Translations under genes and position numbers: made by a program
Assembly: GCF_001927285.1 (NCBI RefSeq)
Contig: NZ_MSIG01000003.1
Coordinates: forward strand, 124,001-188,000
Length of the DNA: 64,000 nucleotides
Direction: 5' to 3'
Origin: Mongoliimonas terrestris
GTDB lineage: Bacteria > Pseudomonadota > Alphaproteobacteria > Rhizobiales > Pleomorphomonadaceae
The notes under the pieces: model-generated
Databases searched by the model: none
The model's input: the letters and a program-made list of their open reading frames with translations, nothing else
Told to the model about the DNA's origin: nothing
In this document: one piece after another, positions 1 to 9,616 of the stretch
Numbering within the stretch: position 1 is the stretch's first letter
Layout of the letters: every line of letters begins with the position of its first letter

Positions 1-1
1 T

Positions 2-523
2 GCTCGCACGCCCCGGCGCGGCTTTTTGCTGCAGAGCGCCCCGCAGCGCCCGCCGGTCGACGCGCGCGCCTCCGATGGGTCCGCGCCGGACGGCCGGGCG
101 TCGGATCCGCGCGCGACCGACCGCCCGAACGGCGGTCCCGCGGCCCCGGCGCGCAGCATGCTCTCCGTTGAGCCGGCGGCCGTCGCCGTCGAGGCGGAGA
201 AGCCCCGGGCCGGGGCGGGCGCCTTGCCGTCCGGGGCGGCTCAGCCGGCCCGGTTCGGCTTCACCGTCACCAAGAAGATCGGCAACGCCGTGGTGCGAAA
301 CCGGATCCGCCGCCGCCTGAAGGAGGCCGTGCGCCTGCACGGGGCTCTGGCGGCGCGGTCGGGGACCGATTATGTGCTGGTCGGCCGCCGCGCCGCGCTC
401 GACCAGCCGTTCGATGAACTGGTCGCCGATGTGGTCGGCGCCATCAGAAGTGCGTCCCGGCCGCGCGACGGGTCCGACGAGCATCGTTCGCGCCGCGAAC
501 AGAAGAGACCGCACCATGGGTGA
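2..523 (+). CDS. rnpA: Ribonuclease P protein component (5' end outside window)
   Basis: Protein subunit of RNase P, which with the catalytic RNA removes 5' leaders from pre-tRNAs. The frame is already open at base 2, so the start lies upstream. The first visible core strand reads RRGFLLQ; the second core block GFTVTKKIGNAVVRNRIRRR, with the basic RNR helix, begins near visible residue 85. The family normally has a short loop between these blocks, whereas here about 70 residues rich in Pro, Ala, Arg, Ser and Asp intervene, including near-repeats such as RASDGSAPDG and RASDPRATDR. The stop codon overlaps the yidC start by 8 bp, so the two are probably translationally coupled. The family call is secure; the loop expansion is the unusual part. 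Confidence 0.9.
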   Translation, partial: ARTPRRGFLLQSAPQRPPVDARASDGSAPDGRASDPRATDRPNGGPAAPARSMLSVEPAAVAVEAEKPRAGAGALPSGAAQPARFGFTVTKKIGNAVVRNRIRRRLKEAVRLHGALAARSGTDYVLVGRRAALDQPFDELVADVVGAIRSASRPRDGSDEHRSRREQKRPHHG

Positions 524-2339
524 CACTCGCAACATGATCCTGGCCGTGGTCCTGTCGGCCCTCGTGCTGATCGGCTGGCAGTATTTCGTCGCCGGCCCGC
601 AGCTGGAGCAGGCCCGGATCGCCGAACAGGCCCGCCTCGCCAACGAGGCCGCCACCCAGGGCGCCGCCCAGGGCGTGGCGCCGACGGCGGACGGCGCGCC
701 GGCGGCGGGCGGCACCCCGGCGGCCGGAACCGTGGCGACCACCGGTCCGGCCGCCTTCGCCAGCCGCGCCGAGGCGCTCGCCGCCGCCCCGCGCGTGCCG
801 CTCGACACCCCGGAAATCTTCGGCAGCGTCAGCCTGAAGGGCGGCCGGATCGACGACCTCAGCCTCAAGGGCTACCGGGTCAGCGTCGACCGCGAGTCGC
901 CGAACGTCACGCTCCTGTCGCCCGCCGGTGCGCCGGACGCCTATTTCGCCGAGTTCGGCTTCGTCGCCCCGGCCGGTGACGCCACCGTGGTGCCGGGCGC
1001 CGAAACGGTCTGGACCGCGCCTGCCGGCGCCACGCTGACGCCCGAGACGCCGCTCGTCCTCACCTTCGACAACGGCCAGGGCATCACCTTCCGGCGCACC
1101 ATCTCGGTCGACACCCACTCCATGTTCGAGGTGAAGGACGAGGTGGTGAACGCCGGCTCCGCCGCCGCCACCGTCTACCCCTACGGCTTTGTCATGCGCC
1201 ACGGCGCGCCGAGCGTCGCCGGCAACTACATCCTCCACGAGGGCCTCATCGGCGTCTTCGGCGAGGAGGGCCTGCGCGAGGTCGACTATTCGGAGCTCGC
1301 CGAGGACGGCGCCATCAAGCCGCCGCCGGTCGCCGACGGCTGGCTCGGCATCACTGACAAATACTGGGCGACCGCCCTCATCCCGGCCGGCGAGGGCAGC
1401 TTCCAGCCGCGCTTCCTCCATACCCGCGCCGGCCCGGCGGACGCCTACCAGGCCGACTACCTGCGCGATCCGCTCACCGTCGCGCCGGGCGCCACCGCCA
1501 CCACCGACGTGCGCCTCTTCGCCGGCGCCAAGGAGACCAAGCGCATCGACGCCTACGCGTCGGACCTCGGCATCCGCAACTTCGACCTGATGATCGACTG
1601 GGGCTGGTTCTACTTCCTGACCAAGCCCATGTTCTACCTCATCGACACCCTCTTCATGCTGGTCGGCAACTTCGGCGTCGCCATCCTGCTCGTCACCGTG
1701 CTGATCAAGGGCATCTTCTTCCCGCTCGCGAACAAGTCCTACGTCTCGATGAGCAACATGAAGAAGATCCAGCCGGAGATGCTGGAGCTTCGCGATCGCT
1801 TCAAAGACGACAAGATGAAGCAGCAGCAGGCCATGATGGAGCTGTACAAGCGGGAGAAGATCAACCCGCTGGCCGGCTGTCTTCCCATCCTGGTGCAGAT
1901 CCCGGTGTTCTTCGCGCTCTACAAGGTGCTGTTCGTCACCATCGAGATGCGGCACGCGCCCTTCTTCGGCTGGATCAACGACCTGAGCGCTCCGGATCCG
2001 ACCTCGCTGTTCAACCTGTTCGGCCTCATCCCGTGGGATCCGCCGCTGTTCCTGATGGTCGGCGTGTGGCCCATCATCATGGGCATCACCATGTTCGTGC
2101 AGATGAAGCTGAACCCGACCCCGCCGGATCCGGCGCAGGCGGCGGTGTTCACCTGGATGCCGCTCATCTTCACCTTCATGCTGGCGTCCTTCCCGGCCGG
2201 CCTCGTGATCTACTGGGCCTGGAACAACACCCTCTCGGTGGCGCAGCAGTCCTACATCATGCATCGCCAGGGCGTGAAAATCGAACTCTGGGACAACATC
2301 AAGACCACCTTCTCCCGCAAGAAGCCGGCGAGCGGGTGA
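516..2339 (+). CDS. yidC: Membrane protein insertase YidC
   Basis: Inserts and folds inner-membrane proteins, alone or with SecYEG. The protein is 607 residues, the usual length for a Gram-negative YidC. An N-terminal membrane anchor (about residues 6-25, [15 protein letters not shown]) is followed by an Ala/Gly-rich linker, a large periplasmic domain (about 85-360) and the conserved Oxa1-type five-helix core from about 365. The hydrophilic groove charge, Arg in E. coli, appears to be Lys398 (LIKGIFFPL). The ATG at 516 was chosen over the open frame further upstream because it begins the canonical membrane anchor and overlaps the rnpA stop. engB follows with a 4-bp overlap. Confidence 0.97.
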   Translation: MGDTRNMILAVVLSALVLIGWQYFVAGPQLEQARIAEQARLANEAATQGAAQGVAPTADGAPAAGGTPAAGTVATTGPAAFASRAEALAAAPRVPLDTPEIFGSVSLKGGRIDDLSLKGYRVSVDRESPNVTLLSPAGAPDAYFAEFGFVAPAGDATVVPGAETVWTAPAGATLTPETPLVLTFDNGQGITFRRTISVDTHSMFEVKDEVVNAGSAAATVYPYGFVMRHGAPSVAGNYILHEGLIGVFGEEGLREVDYSELAEDGAIKPPPVADGWLGITDKYWATALIPAGEGSFQPRFLHTRAGPADAYQADYLRDPLTVAPGATATTDVRLFAGAKETKRIDAYASDLGIRNFDLMIDWGWFYFLTKPMFYLIDTLFMLVGNFGVAILLVTVLIKGIFFPLANKSYVSMSNMKKIQPEMLELRDRFKDDKMKQQQAMMELYKREKINPLAGCLPILVQIPVFFALYKVLFVTIEMRHAPFFGWINDLSAPDPTSLFNLFGLIPWDPPLFLMVGVWPIIMGITMFVQMKLNPTPPDPAQAAVFTWMPLIFTFMLASFPAGLVIYWAWNNTLSVAQQSYIMHRQGVKIELWDNIKTTFSRKKPASG

Positions 2340-3022
2340 GCCCGGTGAACGCTCCCGCCGACGCCGAGGGGCCGCCCCCCGCGAGCCCCGTCGACGCCGA
2401 CCGGCAGGAGGCGATCCGCCTCCTGTTCGCGCGGCCCTGGCGCTTCGTGCGCGGCATGGCGACGGTGGCCGACCTGCCGTTCGCCACCGGCGGCCTGGAG
2501 GTCGCCTTCGCGGGCCGCTCCAACGTCGGCAAGTCGAGCCTCATCAACGCCCTCACCGGTCAGAGCGGCCTCGCCCGCACGTCCAACACGCCCGGCCGCA
2601 CCCAGGAGCTCAACCTCTTCGTGCCCGAGCGCGACGCCGGTCTCGCCCTCGTGGACATGCCGGGCTACGGCTACGCGGAGGCCCCCAAGGACAAGGTGGA
2701 CGTCTGGAACGACCTTATCCGCGCGTATCTGCGCGGCCGCCCGAATCTCCGCCGGGTCTACGTCCTCATCGACGCCCGCCACGGCGTGAAGAAGAACGAC
2801 GAGGAGGTGATGACCCTCCTCGACAAGGCGGCCGTGTCCTACCAGGTGGTGCTGACCAAGACCGACAAGCTGAAGCCCGGCGGCACCGCGACGGTGCTGG
2901 CCGCCACCATCGAGGCCATCCGCAAGCGCCCGGCCGCCTATCCGGAGGTGATCGCCACGTCGAGCGAGAAGGGCGCCGGCCTCGACGACCTGCGCGCCGC
3001 CATCGCGGCGATCCTCGCCTGA
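2336..3022 (+). CDS. engB: Ribosome biogenesis GTP-binding protein EngB/YsxC
   Basis: Small cytoplasmic GTPase needed for 50S ribosome assembly. All GTPase motifs are visible in 228 residues: P-loop GRSNVGKSS at about 60-68, a TPGRTQ switch block, [11 protein letters not shown] from Asp107, TKTDK at about 174 and a TSS block near the C-terminus. I chose the GTG at 2336, which overlaps the yidC stop by 4 bp (GTGA); a second in-frame GTG three codons later is equally possible. It belongs to the rnpA-yidC-engB operon. In related genomes argB usually follows closely, but here three other genes come first. Confidence 0.95.
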   Translation: MSPVNAPADAEGPPPASPVDADRQEAIRLLFARPWRFVRGMATVADLPFATGGLEVAFAGRSNVGKSSLINALTGQSGLARTSNTPGRTQELNLFVPERDAGLALVDMPGYGYAEAPKDKVDVWNDLIRAYLRGRPNLRRVYVLIDARHGVKKNDEEVMTLLDKAAVSYQVVLTKTDKLKPGGTATVLAATIEAIRKRPAAYPEVIATSSEKGAGLDDLRAAIAAILA

Positions 3023-3130
3023 CCCAACGCCGGCGCCCGGCCGCGACCGGTCGACGCCCTCTGCGTCCGGCTCCTGCCGGAAGGTCCGTCCGCCTTCCCA
3101 AGTCGGACGAAACCGGGTAACGGACGCCCT

Positions 3131-3970
3131 ATGCAGAGTGTCCTCGCCTCGATCGATCTCACCGAGATCGTCCTCCTCGCCGCCTCCCTCCTCGTCACCG
3201 GCGCCCTTGCGGGCTTCGTCGCCGGCCTCCTCGGCGTCGGCGGCGGCATCGTCATCGTGCCGGTTCTCTTCTACGTCTTCACCCTCCTCGGGGTGGACGA
3301 GGACGTGAAGATGCACGTGGCGGTCGGCACCTCGCTCTCCACCATCATCGCCACGTCGGCCATGTCCATGCGGGCGCATTGGCGCAAGGGCGCGGTGGAC
3401 GTGCCCATGCTGAAGCGCTGGGCAGTCGCCATCATCCTCGGCGTCGTCGCCGGCACCCTGCTCGCCGCCTCGGTCAAGGGCCTGGCGCTCACCGCCGTGT
3501 TCGGCACGGTGGCGCTCATCGTGTCCTTCCACATGGGCTTCTCCAAGCCGCACTGGCGCGTGTCCGACCACCCGCCGCGCGGCGTCGTGGAACAGGTCAT
3601 CGCCGCCGGCATCGGCATGGTGTCGGCCATGATGGGCATCGGCGGCGGCACCTTGTCGGTGCCGACCCTCACGCTCTTCAACTACCCGATCCACCGGGCG
3701 GTCGGCACCGCGGCGGCGATCGGCTTCCTCATCGGCGTGCCGGGCACCATCGGCTTCGTGGTCGGCGGCCTCGGCGCGGAGGACCTGCCGCCCTTCTCGT
3801 TCGGCTACGTGAACCTTCTCGGCCTCGCGCTCATCCTGCCGACGTCGATGGCGCTCGCCCCCTACGGCGCCCGCGCCGCCCACGCGCTGCCGACCGGCCG
3901 GCTCCGGCTCGCCTTCGCGGTCTTCCTCTTCCTCACCGGCCTGCGCATGCTGGCCTCCTCGCTCGGCTGA
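3131..3970 (+). CDS. TSUP (TauE/SafE) family sulfite/organosulfur permease-like protein
   Basis: Integral membrane protein of 279 residues with about eight hydrophobic segments. The family's two repeats each carry the glycine-rich motif: GLLGVGGGIVIVPVL near residue 35 and MMGIGGGTLSVP near residue 168. Members move sulfite, sulfoacetate, sulfonates or other small anions, and the substrate cannot be read from sequence. The gene ends 20 bp before the gamma-glutamyltransferase-like gene, which has its own ribosome site (CCCGGAG), so the two may be co-transcribed. That pairing hints at export or uptake of a sulfur- or nitrogen-containing metabolite, but this is inference only. Confidence 0.85.
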   Translation: MQSVLASIDLTEIVLLAASLLVTGALAGFVAGLLGVGGGIVIVPVLFYVFTLLGVDEDVKMHVAVGTSLSTIIATSAMSMRAHWRKGAVDVPMLKRWAVAIILGVVAGTLLAASVKGLALTAVFGTVALIVSFHMGFSKPHWRVSDHPPRGVVEQVIAAGIGMVSAMMGIGGGTLSVPTLTLFNYPIHRAVGTAAAIGFLIGVPGTIGFVVGGLGAEDLPPFSFGYVNLLGLALILPTSMALAPYGARAAHALPTGRLRLAFAVFLFLTGLRMLASSLG

Positions 3971-3990
3971 TCCCCCGGAGACCACGCCCC

Positions 3991-5580
3991 ATGTTGCAGA
4001 CGCCCCGTTCCCGCCGCGGCATGGTCACCGCGCCGCATCACCTCGCCTCACAGGCCGGGCTCGACGTCCTGAAGGCCGGCGGCACCGCCGTGGAGGCGGC
4101 CGTCGCGGTGGCGGCGACGCTCGCCGTCGTCTACCCGCACATGACCCACATCGGCGGCGACGGCTTCTGGCTGATCGCCGAGCCCGGCCACGCCCCGATC
4201 TCCATCGACGCCGCCGGCCGGGCCGGCGAGGCGGTGACGCCGGAGCTCTACCGGTCGCGCGGTCTCTCGGCGATCCCGGCCCGCGGCCCGCTCGCCGCCA
4301 ACACGATCGCCGGCACCGTCTCCGGCTGGATGGAGGCGCTCGCCGCCACCGCCCACTGGCAGGACCCGCTGCCGCTGGAAGCGCTGCTGGAGCCTGCCGC
4401 CTGGTACGCGGAGACCGGCATCCTCGTCACCGACACCCATAGCCAGCTCACCGCCGAAAAGCGCGGGGAACTGGAGGGCCAGCCCGGCTACGCGGCCGTC
4501 TACCTGCCGGACGGCGCCGTGCCCGCCGAAGGCGCCGTCCTGAAGCAGCCCGCCATGGCCGAGACCCTGCGCCGGCTCGCCCGCGACGGTCTCGACGGCT
4601 TCTACCGGGGGCCGCTCGCCCGCGCCATCGCGGCGGACCTGGAGGCCGTCGGCTCGCCCATCACGGCCAGCGACCTCGCCCGCCATCAGGCGATCCGCCA
4701 GGAGCCGCTGACCGTCGCCATCACGGGCGCCCGGCTCTACAACCAGCGCCCGCCCACCCAGGGCCTCTCCTCCTTGATGATCCTCGCCCTGTTCGACCGG
4801 CTCGGCGTCACCGAAGGGGAGGGGTTCGACCACATCCACGGTCTGATCGAGGCCACCAAGCAGGCCTTCCTCGTCCGCGACAGCCACATCGGCTGCCCGA
4901 GCGTCATGACCGTTGACCCGGAGGCCTTCCTCACCGACGGCGCGCTCGCCATGCGGGGCATGCGCATCAACCGCGAGAAGGCCGCCCCCTGGCCGGAAGG
5001 GGCGGCGAAGGGCGATACGGTCTGGATGGGCGTCATCGACGGCGAGGGTCGCTCGGTCTCCTTCATCCAGTCCATCTACTACGAGTTCGGCTCCGGCTGC
5101 GTGCTGCCGGAGACCGGCATCATCTGGCAGAACCGCGGCTCGGCCTTTTCGCTGGCCGGCGACGGTCCGCGCGGCCTCGCGCCCGGCCGCCAGCCCTTCC
5201 ACACTCTCAACCCGGCCATGGCGGTGTTCGACGACGGCCGCCACATGGTCTTCGGCACCATGGGCGGCGAGGGCCAGCCGCAGACCCAGGCGGCTGTCTT
5301 CACCCGCTACGCCCGCTTCGGCATGGGCCTGCAGCAGGCCGTCACCGCGCCGCGCTGGCGGCTTGGCAAGACCTGGGGCGACGACATGGCCAACCTCGTC
5401 CTGGAAGACCGCTTCGACCCGGCCCTCGTCGACGCTCTCCGCGCCGCCGGCCACGACCTCGACCTCCTGCCCGCCTTCACCTCCGCCATGGGCCACGCCG
5501 GCGCCCTTGTCCGCCATCCCGACGGCACCCTGGAAGGCGCCACCGACCCCCGCAGCGACGGCGCCGTCGCCGCCTGGTGA
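3991..5580 (+). CDS. Gamma-glutamyltransferase family hydrolase (possibly oxamate amidohydrolase-like)
   Basis: Ntn-hydrolase of the gamma-glutamyltransferase superfamily, 529 residues. Such proteins self-cleave before a conserved Thr, which becomes the nucleophile of the small subunit. Here that Thr is best placed at residue 343 in GDTVWMGVIDGEG. The N-terminal block GMVTAPHHLASQAGLDVLK and the MTHIGGDGFW stretch are typical of the family. The small-subunit start differs from classical glutathione-cleaving GGT (which has TTHxSVVD) and resembles, as I recall, HpxW-type oxamate amidohydrolases. No signal peptide is evident, which also argues against a periplasmic GGT. The ATG at 3991 has a good Shine-Dalgarno. 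Family call firm, substrate uncertain. Confidence 0.82.
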   Translation: MLQTPRSRRGMVTAPHHLASQAGLDVLKAGGTAVEAAVAVAATLAVVYPHMTHIGGDGFWLIAEPGHAPISIDAAGRAGEAVTPELYRSRGLSAIPARGPLAANTIAGTVSGWMEALAATAHWQDPLPLEALLEPAAWYAETGILVTDTHSQLTAEKRGELEGQPGYAAVYLPDGAVPAEGAVLKQPAMAETLRRLARDGLDGFYRGPLARAIAADLEAVGSPITASDLARHQAIRQEPLTVAITGARLYNQRPPTQGLSSLMILALFDRLGVTEGEGFDHIHGLIEATKQAFLVRDSHIGCPSVMTVDPEAFLTDGALAMRGMRINREKAAPWPEGAAKGDTVWMGVIDGEGRSVSFIQSIYYEFGSGCVLPETGIIWQNRGSAFSLAGDGPRGLAPGRQPFHTLNPAMAVFDDGRHMVFGTMGGEGQPQTQAAVFTRYARFGMGLQQAVTAPRWRLGKTWGDDMANLVLEDRFDPALVDALRAAGHDLDLLPAFTSAMGHAGALVRHPDGTLEGATDPRSDGAVAAW

Positions 5581-5648
5581 GGGGAGGGGGGAACGGGGCG
5601 GTCCCGTCGGATGGGCCGGCGCCTTCCGGTCCCCCCGCCTCCTCCCTC

Positions 5649-5741
5649 GTCATGGTCCGGTTCAGCCGGACCACCCCCGCTTTTTCCCCACCACCAACCG
5701 ACGGAATGCGTGGCTGGTCCGCCAGAAGCGGACCATGACGA
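5649..5741. repeat. Family A palindromic repeat, full inverted pair
   Basis: Two roughly 32-bp palindromic halves face each other. The left reads CGTCATGGTCCG then CGGACCACCC; the right reads GCGTGGCTGGTCCGCC then GCGGACCATGACG. A 37-bp spacer contains CCCCACCACCAACCG. The spacer is nearly identical to that of the copy at 5948-6039, so the whole unit, not just the hairpins, was copied. Confidence 0.85.
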
Positions 5742-5812
5742 TGGAGGAGAGTGGGGAGGAGGGTAGGATAGGCCTCGGGGGCGCAGGCGGTGTTGCGGTT
5801 CCGGCGCGCGAC

Positions 5813-5914
5813 CGTCATCCCGGCGGACGCCGGGATCCAGCCGACGGCGGGGGCGATGGAACCGGTGCGGGTGAGGGTGCGGACGGTTGGGCCCCGGCGT
5901 TCGCCGGGGTGACG
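5813..5914. repeat. Family B palindromic repeat, full inverted pair
   Basis: The left half begins CGTCATCCCGGCGGACGCCG and continues GGATCCAGCCGACGG. The right half is its inverse, GGTTGGGCCCCGGCG then TTCGCCGGGGTGACG. Total 102 bp. Similar REP-like units with a CGTCATCCCGGCG core are common between genes in alphaproteobacteria. Confidence 0.87.
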
Positions 5915-5947
5915 ACCTCCACCAAGTCGGGCAGCGCATGCGTCCCT

Positions 5948-6039
5948 CGTCACGGTCCGTTCAGCCGGACCACCCACGCTTTCTCCCCACCACCAACCGC
6001 CGGGATGCGTGGCTGGTCCGCCTGACGCGGACCAAGACG
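5948..6039. repeat. Family A palindromic repeat, full inverted pair
   Basis: Second A copy of this region, in the same orientation and with the same spacer as 5649-5741. Differences are a few substitutions: CACGG for CATGG in the left half and a single change in the CATGACG end (AAGACG). Together with the B copy it completes an A-B-A arrangement. Confidence 0.85.
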
Positions 6040-6300
6040 ATGGCGGTGGATGGCACACAGGGCATGGCACCGTGACCGGCCGGATCCTCCCCGCCCTCCC
6101 CAACAGCCGAACTCCCGATTCCCACCCCGCGCCCCCGCTTGACCGGCCTGACCCCCTCATGCACGGTGCCGCTGCTGTCCGCGCGGTTTCCCCGCCGCGG
6201 AGGCGCGCATGCCCATCCCTTTCCCACCGTCCCGACCCCGCCGCGCGCGGCGGGTGATCGTGCGGATCCGGCGTCCGGCTGACCAGGAGTCGCGCATCCC

Positions 6301-7566
6301 GTGTTCGTGTCCTTCTTTCCGCAGCCGCGGGTCTTCTTCCTCTCGCTCCTGGCCTGGACCTTCGTGGCCATGCTGGTCTGGTACACGGTCGGCGACGACC
6401 TCGGCGCGCTGATCGGCCTCGCCGATCCGCCAGATTTCGACGCCGGCGCCCTTGGCGTCTGGGTGTTCGTGTCGGACGGCTTTCTCTGGTTCTACATCTA
6501 CTACACTGTCGCCGTTCTGATCTTCGCCGGGGCGTGGCGGATCTATGCGCCGCATCCGTGGTGGCGCTGGTCGGTGCTCGGCTCCGCGCTCATAATGTTC
6601 GTCACCTATTTCCAGGTGCAGGTGAGCGTCGCCATCAACAACTGGTTCGGCGTCTTCTACGACCTCGTCCAGGCGGCGCTCACGAAGGCGCGGCCGGTGA
6701 CGATCACGGAGTTCTACCTCGGCGTCTCCACCTTCCTGGAGATCGCCCTCATCGCCATCACGGTCGCGGTGCTGACGGCCTTCTTCGTCAGCCACTGGAT
6801 CTTCCGCTGGCGCACGGCGATGAACGACTACTACATGAGCCACTGGTCGAGGCTCCGGCACGTGGAGGGCGCGTCCCAGCGCGTGCAGGAGGACACCATG
6901 CGCTTCTCCCTCACTATGGAGGGGCTCGGCGTCAACCTCCTCGACAGCGTGATGACGCTGATCGCCTTCCTGCCGCTCCTGATGACCCTCTCGGCCAGCA
7001 TCACCGAACTGCCGCTGATCGGCCCGGTGCCGCAGCCGCTCGTCTGGGCGGCGATCCTCTGGTCGCTGTTCGGCACCTTCTTCCTCGCCGTCGTCGGCAT
7101 CAAGCTGCCGGGCCTGGAGTTCAAGAACCAGCGCACCGAGGCGGCCTATCGCAAGGAACTCGTCTACGGCGAGGACAACGCCGACCGCGCCCGCCCACCC
7201 ACCATCCAGGAGCTGTTCGGCGCCGTGCGGCGCAACTACTACCGGCTCTACTTCCACTATCTCTACTTCAACGTCGCCCGCTACGCCTACCTGCAGACCG
7301 ACGCGATCATCGCCTTCGTGCTTCTCGGCCCCACCATCGTGGCGGGGGTGATCACGCTCGGCACCATGCAGCAGATCATCCGCGCCTTCGGTCAGGTCCG
7401 CTCATCTTTCCAGTATCTGGTCACCTCCTGGACGACGATCGTGGAGCTTCTCTCCGTCTACAAGCGCCTGCGCGCTTTCGAGGCGGCCATCCACCACGAG
7501 CCGCTGCCGGAGATCGACCAGGAGTATCTGAAGCGCCAGGCGGCTGGCGAGGCCGTGCTCGACTGA
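6301..7566 (+). CDS. bacA: SbmA/BacA family peptide antibiotic / VLCFA-modification transporter
   Basis: Inner-membrane importer of the SbmA/BacA family (421 residues, the usual length). It takes up proline-rich and nodule-type antimicrobial peptides, microcin-like compounds and some nucleopeptides using the proton gradient. In rhizobia BacA is needed for chronic host infection. Visible features are a [11 protein letters not shown]-terminus, about seven to eight membrane helices, the segment [13 protein letters not shown], the RVQEDTMRF block and [20 protein letters not shown], which match the ABC-transporter-like membrane domain without an ATPase. The GTG at 6301 follows AGGAG at 11 bp. It appears to be a single transcription unit between repeat arrays and argB. 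Confidence 0.92.
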   Translation: MFVSFFPQPRVFFLSLLAWTFVAMLVWYTVGDDLGALIGLADPPDFDAGALGVWVFVSDGFLWFYIYYTVAVLIFAGAWRIYAPHPWWRWSVLGSALIMFVTYFQVQVSVAINNWFGVFYDLVQAALTKARPVTITEFYLGVSTFLEIALIAITVAVLTAFFVSHWIFRWRTAMNDYYMSHWSRLRHVEGASQRVQEDTMRFSLTMEGLGVNLLDSVMTLIAFLPLLMTLSASITELPLIGPVPQPLVWAAILWSLFGTFFLAVVGIKLPGLEFKNQRTEAAYRKELVYGEDNADRARPPTIQELFGAVRRNYYRLYFHYLYFNVARYAYLQTDAIIAFVLLGPTIVAGVITLGTMQQIIRAFGQVRSSFQYLVTSWTTIVELLSVYKRLRAFEAAIHHEPLPEIDQEYLKRQAAGEAVLD

Positions 7567-7692
7567 GGGCAGGGCGGGCACGGACCGCTGAGCCCTTGGA
7601 AGGCTCGCCCCGTCTCCTGCATTGAGGCGGGGCCGCTTATCCGCTATACGGGCCGCCGACCCCGCATCCCCATGCCCGAAGGCGTCCGACCC

Positions 7693-8637
7693 ATGACCAC
7701 GACCGGCGAGCCCGATCCCGCGCTCAGCGCGGAGGCCCCCGATGCCGCGCTCAGCGAGGAGGCCATGGTCTCCCGCGCCCGCATCATCTCCGAGGCGCTG
7801 CCCTTCATGCAGCGCTACGACGACAAGACCATCGTGGTGAAGTACGGCGGCCACGCCATGGGCGACGAGGCCCTGTCGCGCGCCTTCGCCCGCGACATCG
7901 TGCTTCTGAAGCAGTCGGGCATGAAGCCCATCGTGGTGCACGGCGGCGGGCCGCAGATCGGCGCCATGCTGCAGAAGCTCGGCATCAAGTCCGAGTTCCA
8001 GGCCGGCCTTCGCGTCACCGACAAGGCCACGGTGGAGATCGTCGAGATGGTCCTCGCCGGCTCCATCAACAAGGGCATCGTGGCGGCCATCAACGCGGAG
8101 GGCGGCCATGCCATCGGCCTCTGCGGCAAGGACGGCAACATGGTGATCGCCGAGAAGGCGACCCGCACCATGCGCGACCCGGACAGCAACATCGAGAAGA
8201 TCCTCGACCTCGGCTTCGTCGGCGAGCCGAAGACCGTCAACCCGGCCGTGCTCCACATGGTGGTGCAGGACGAACTGATCCCGGTGATCGCCCCGGTCAG
8301 CCAGGGCGAGGACGGCGAGACCTACAACGTCAACGCCGACACCTTCGCCGGCGCCATCGCGGGCGCGCTCGGCGCCACCCGGCTCCTTTTCCTCACCGAC
8401 GTGCCCGGCGTTCTCGACAAGAGCGGCCGGCTGATCAAGGAGCTATCGGTCGCCGACGCCCGCGCCCTGATCGCCGACGGCACCATCTCCGGCGGCATGA
8501 TCCCAAAGGTGGAGACCTGCATCGACGCGCTCGCCCGCGGCGTCGAAGGGGTGGTGATCGTCAACGGCAAGACGGCCCACTCGGTGCTCCTGGAGATCTT
8601 CACCTGGACCGGCGCCGGCACGCTCATCACCCGCTGA
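7693..8637 (+). CDS. argB: Acetylglutamate kinase
   Basis: Phosphorylates N-acetylglutamate, the second and usually arginine-controlled step of arginine synthesis. 314 residues. The substrate and nucleotide sites of the amino-acid-kinase fold are visible: [10 protein letters not shown] near residue 45, VHGGGPQIG near 80, a [12 protein letters not shown] block near 215, and SGGMIPKVE near 270 where the second lysine sits. An upstream ATG at 7672 would add seven residues; I prefer 7693 because family N-termini are variable and short. The N-terminal extension before [14 protein letters not shown] contains an imperfect repeat ([18 protein letters not shown]). argB, the HAD phosphatase and dapD are usual neighbours in this order. 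Confidence 0.95.
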   Translation: MTTTGEPDPALSAEAPDAALSEEAMVSRARIISEALPFMQRYDDKTIVVKYGGHAMGDEALSRAFARDIVLLKQSGMKPIVVHGGGPQIGAMLQKLGIKSEFQAGLRVTDKATVEIVEMVLAGSINKGIVAAINAEGGHAIGLCGKDGNMVIAEKATRTMRDPDSNIEKILDLGFVGEPKTVNPAVLHMVVQDELIPVIAPVSQGEDGETYNVNADTFAGAIAGALGATRLLFLTDVPGVLDKSGRLIKELSVADARALIADGTISGGMIPKVETCIDALARGVEGVVIVNGKTAHSVLLEIFTWTGAGTLITR

Positions 8638-8752
8638 GCGAAGCCGCCGGACCCGACGCGCCGCCCCGTCCGCCGGGGCGCGCCGTTCCGCCGGCCGGGA
8701 TGGAAATCCCCGCCGTCGGCGGGCACGCGGTTCCTTTGTTCACGGTCGTGCC

Positions 8753-8758
8753 TATATA
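8753..8758 (+). promoter_or_regulatory. Candidate -10 element before the HAD phosphatase
   Basis: TATATA within the only AT-rich patch of the argB-phosphatase gap, about 35 bp before the GTG start and followed by an AGGAG-type site (CGCAGGAGATTGAGG). No convincing -35 element at the right distance was found, so this is tentative. Confidence 0.3.
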
Positions 8759-8793
8759 CTCCTCTCCCGCAGGAGATTGAGGAACCGCTCCCC

Positions 8794-9552
8794 GTGTCAG
8801 ACGCCGCGCCCGCCGCCCGCCCGCCGACCCCGGAGGGCCGCCACGTCCATCTGCACGACCTGCGCACCTTCAAGGGCGTCGAAGCCTGGGTGTTCGACCT
8901 CGACAACACGCTCTATCCGGCCCACAGCAACCTGTTCGCCCAGGTAGACGTCCGGATCCGCGACTTCGTGGCGAAGCTCCTCGACATCTCGCCGGAGGCC
9001 GCCAACACGGTCCAGAAGGACTACTACCGGCGCTACGGCACGACGTTGCGCGGCCTGATGCAGGAACGCGGCATCGCGCCGGACGACTTCCTCGACTACG
9101 TGCACGACATCGACCACTCGGTGCTGACGCCGGACCCGGCGCTCGAAGCCGCGCTCACCCGGCTGCCCGGCAAGAAGTTCATTTTCACCAACGGCTCGCG
9201 CGCCCACGCGGAGAAGACCGCCGCCCGCCTCGGCGTCGCCGCCCACTTCGACGACATCTTCGACATCGTCTCCGCCGGCCTCCTGCCGAAGCCCAACCGG
9301 GAGGCCTACGACCTCTTCATCCAGGCAACCGGCGTCTCCCCCGCCCGCGCCGCCATGTTCGAGGACCTGTCGCGCAACCTGAAGGTCCCGCATGCCCTCG
9401 GCATGCGCACCGTCCTCGTCGTCCCGCAGGGCACCCGCGAGGTGTTCCGCGAGGCCTGGGAGCTGGAGGGCGACGACGAGCCCCACGTGGAATTCGTCAC
9501 CGACAACCTCCCCGGCTTCGTCACCGCCGTCGTCGGCGCTCTGGAGGCGTGA
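8794..9552 (+). CDS. HAD-family pyrimidine 5'-nucleotidase-like phosphatase
   Basis: Haloacid dehalogenase phosphatase of the yeast SDT1/PHM8-like subgroup, annotated in many rhizobial genomes as pyrimidine 5'-nucleotidase. 252 residues. The four HAD motifs are present: FDLDNTLYP with nucleophile Asp35 and acid Asp37, FTNGS near 133, the lysine in LLPKPN near 168, and FEDLSRN near 190. A helical cap sits between motifs I and II. It starts with GTG at 8794 after a good ribosome site. It lies upstream of dapD as in relatives, but here a 486-bp repeat-filled gap separates them, so co-transcription is doubtful. Confidence 0.88.
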   Translation: MSDAAPAARPPTPEGRHVHLHDLRTFKGVEAWVFDLDNTLYPAHSNLFAQVDVRIRDFVAKLLDISPEAANTVQKDYYRRYGTTLRGLMQERGIAPDDFLDYVHDIDHSVLTPDPALEAALTRLPGKKFIFTNGSRAHAEKTAARLGVAAHFDDIFDIVSAGLLPKPNREAYDLFIQATGVSPARAAMFEDLSRNLKVPHALGMRTVLVVPQGTREVFREAWELEGDDEPHVEFVTDNLPGFVTAVVGALEA

Positions 9553-9616
9553 GGGGAGGGCGCGCGCACGTCCGTCGCCGCTCGCCCCAGCCCGCGCCAT
9601 TGTCTGCACCCTCCAC

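Larger units (their letters stand above)
5581..6300. other. Repeat-dense intergenic region, no supported gene
   Basis: About 720 bp between the GGT-like gene and bacA. Both strands carry open frames, but these have no start context, no recognisable domain and a composition dominated by palindromic repeats. The region holds an A-B-A array of the two dispersed families described separately. The part after 6040 shows only GC-rich sequence leading to the bacA ribosome site (CCAGGAG). Confidence 0.7.

Noticed and set aside
444..2264. 606-codon open frame antisense to yidC
   Set aside because: High GC leaves long stop-free antisense frames throughout; the product is His/Arg/Gly-rich without a domain, and yidC on the other strand is certain.
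5477..6386. Several 100-230-codon frames between the GGT-like gene and bacA
   Set aside because: They are largely translations of the A and B palindromic repeats.
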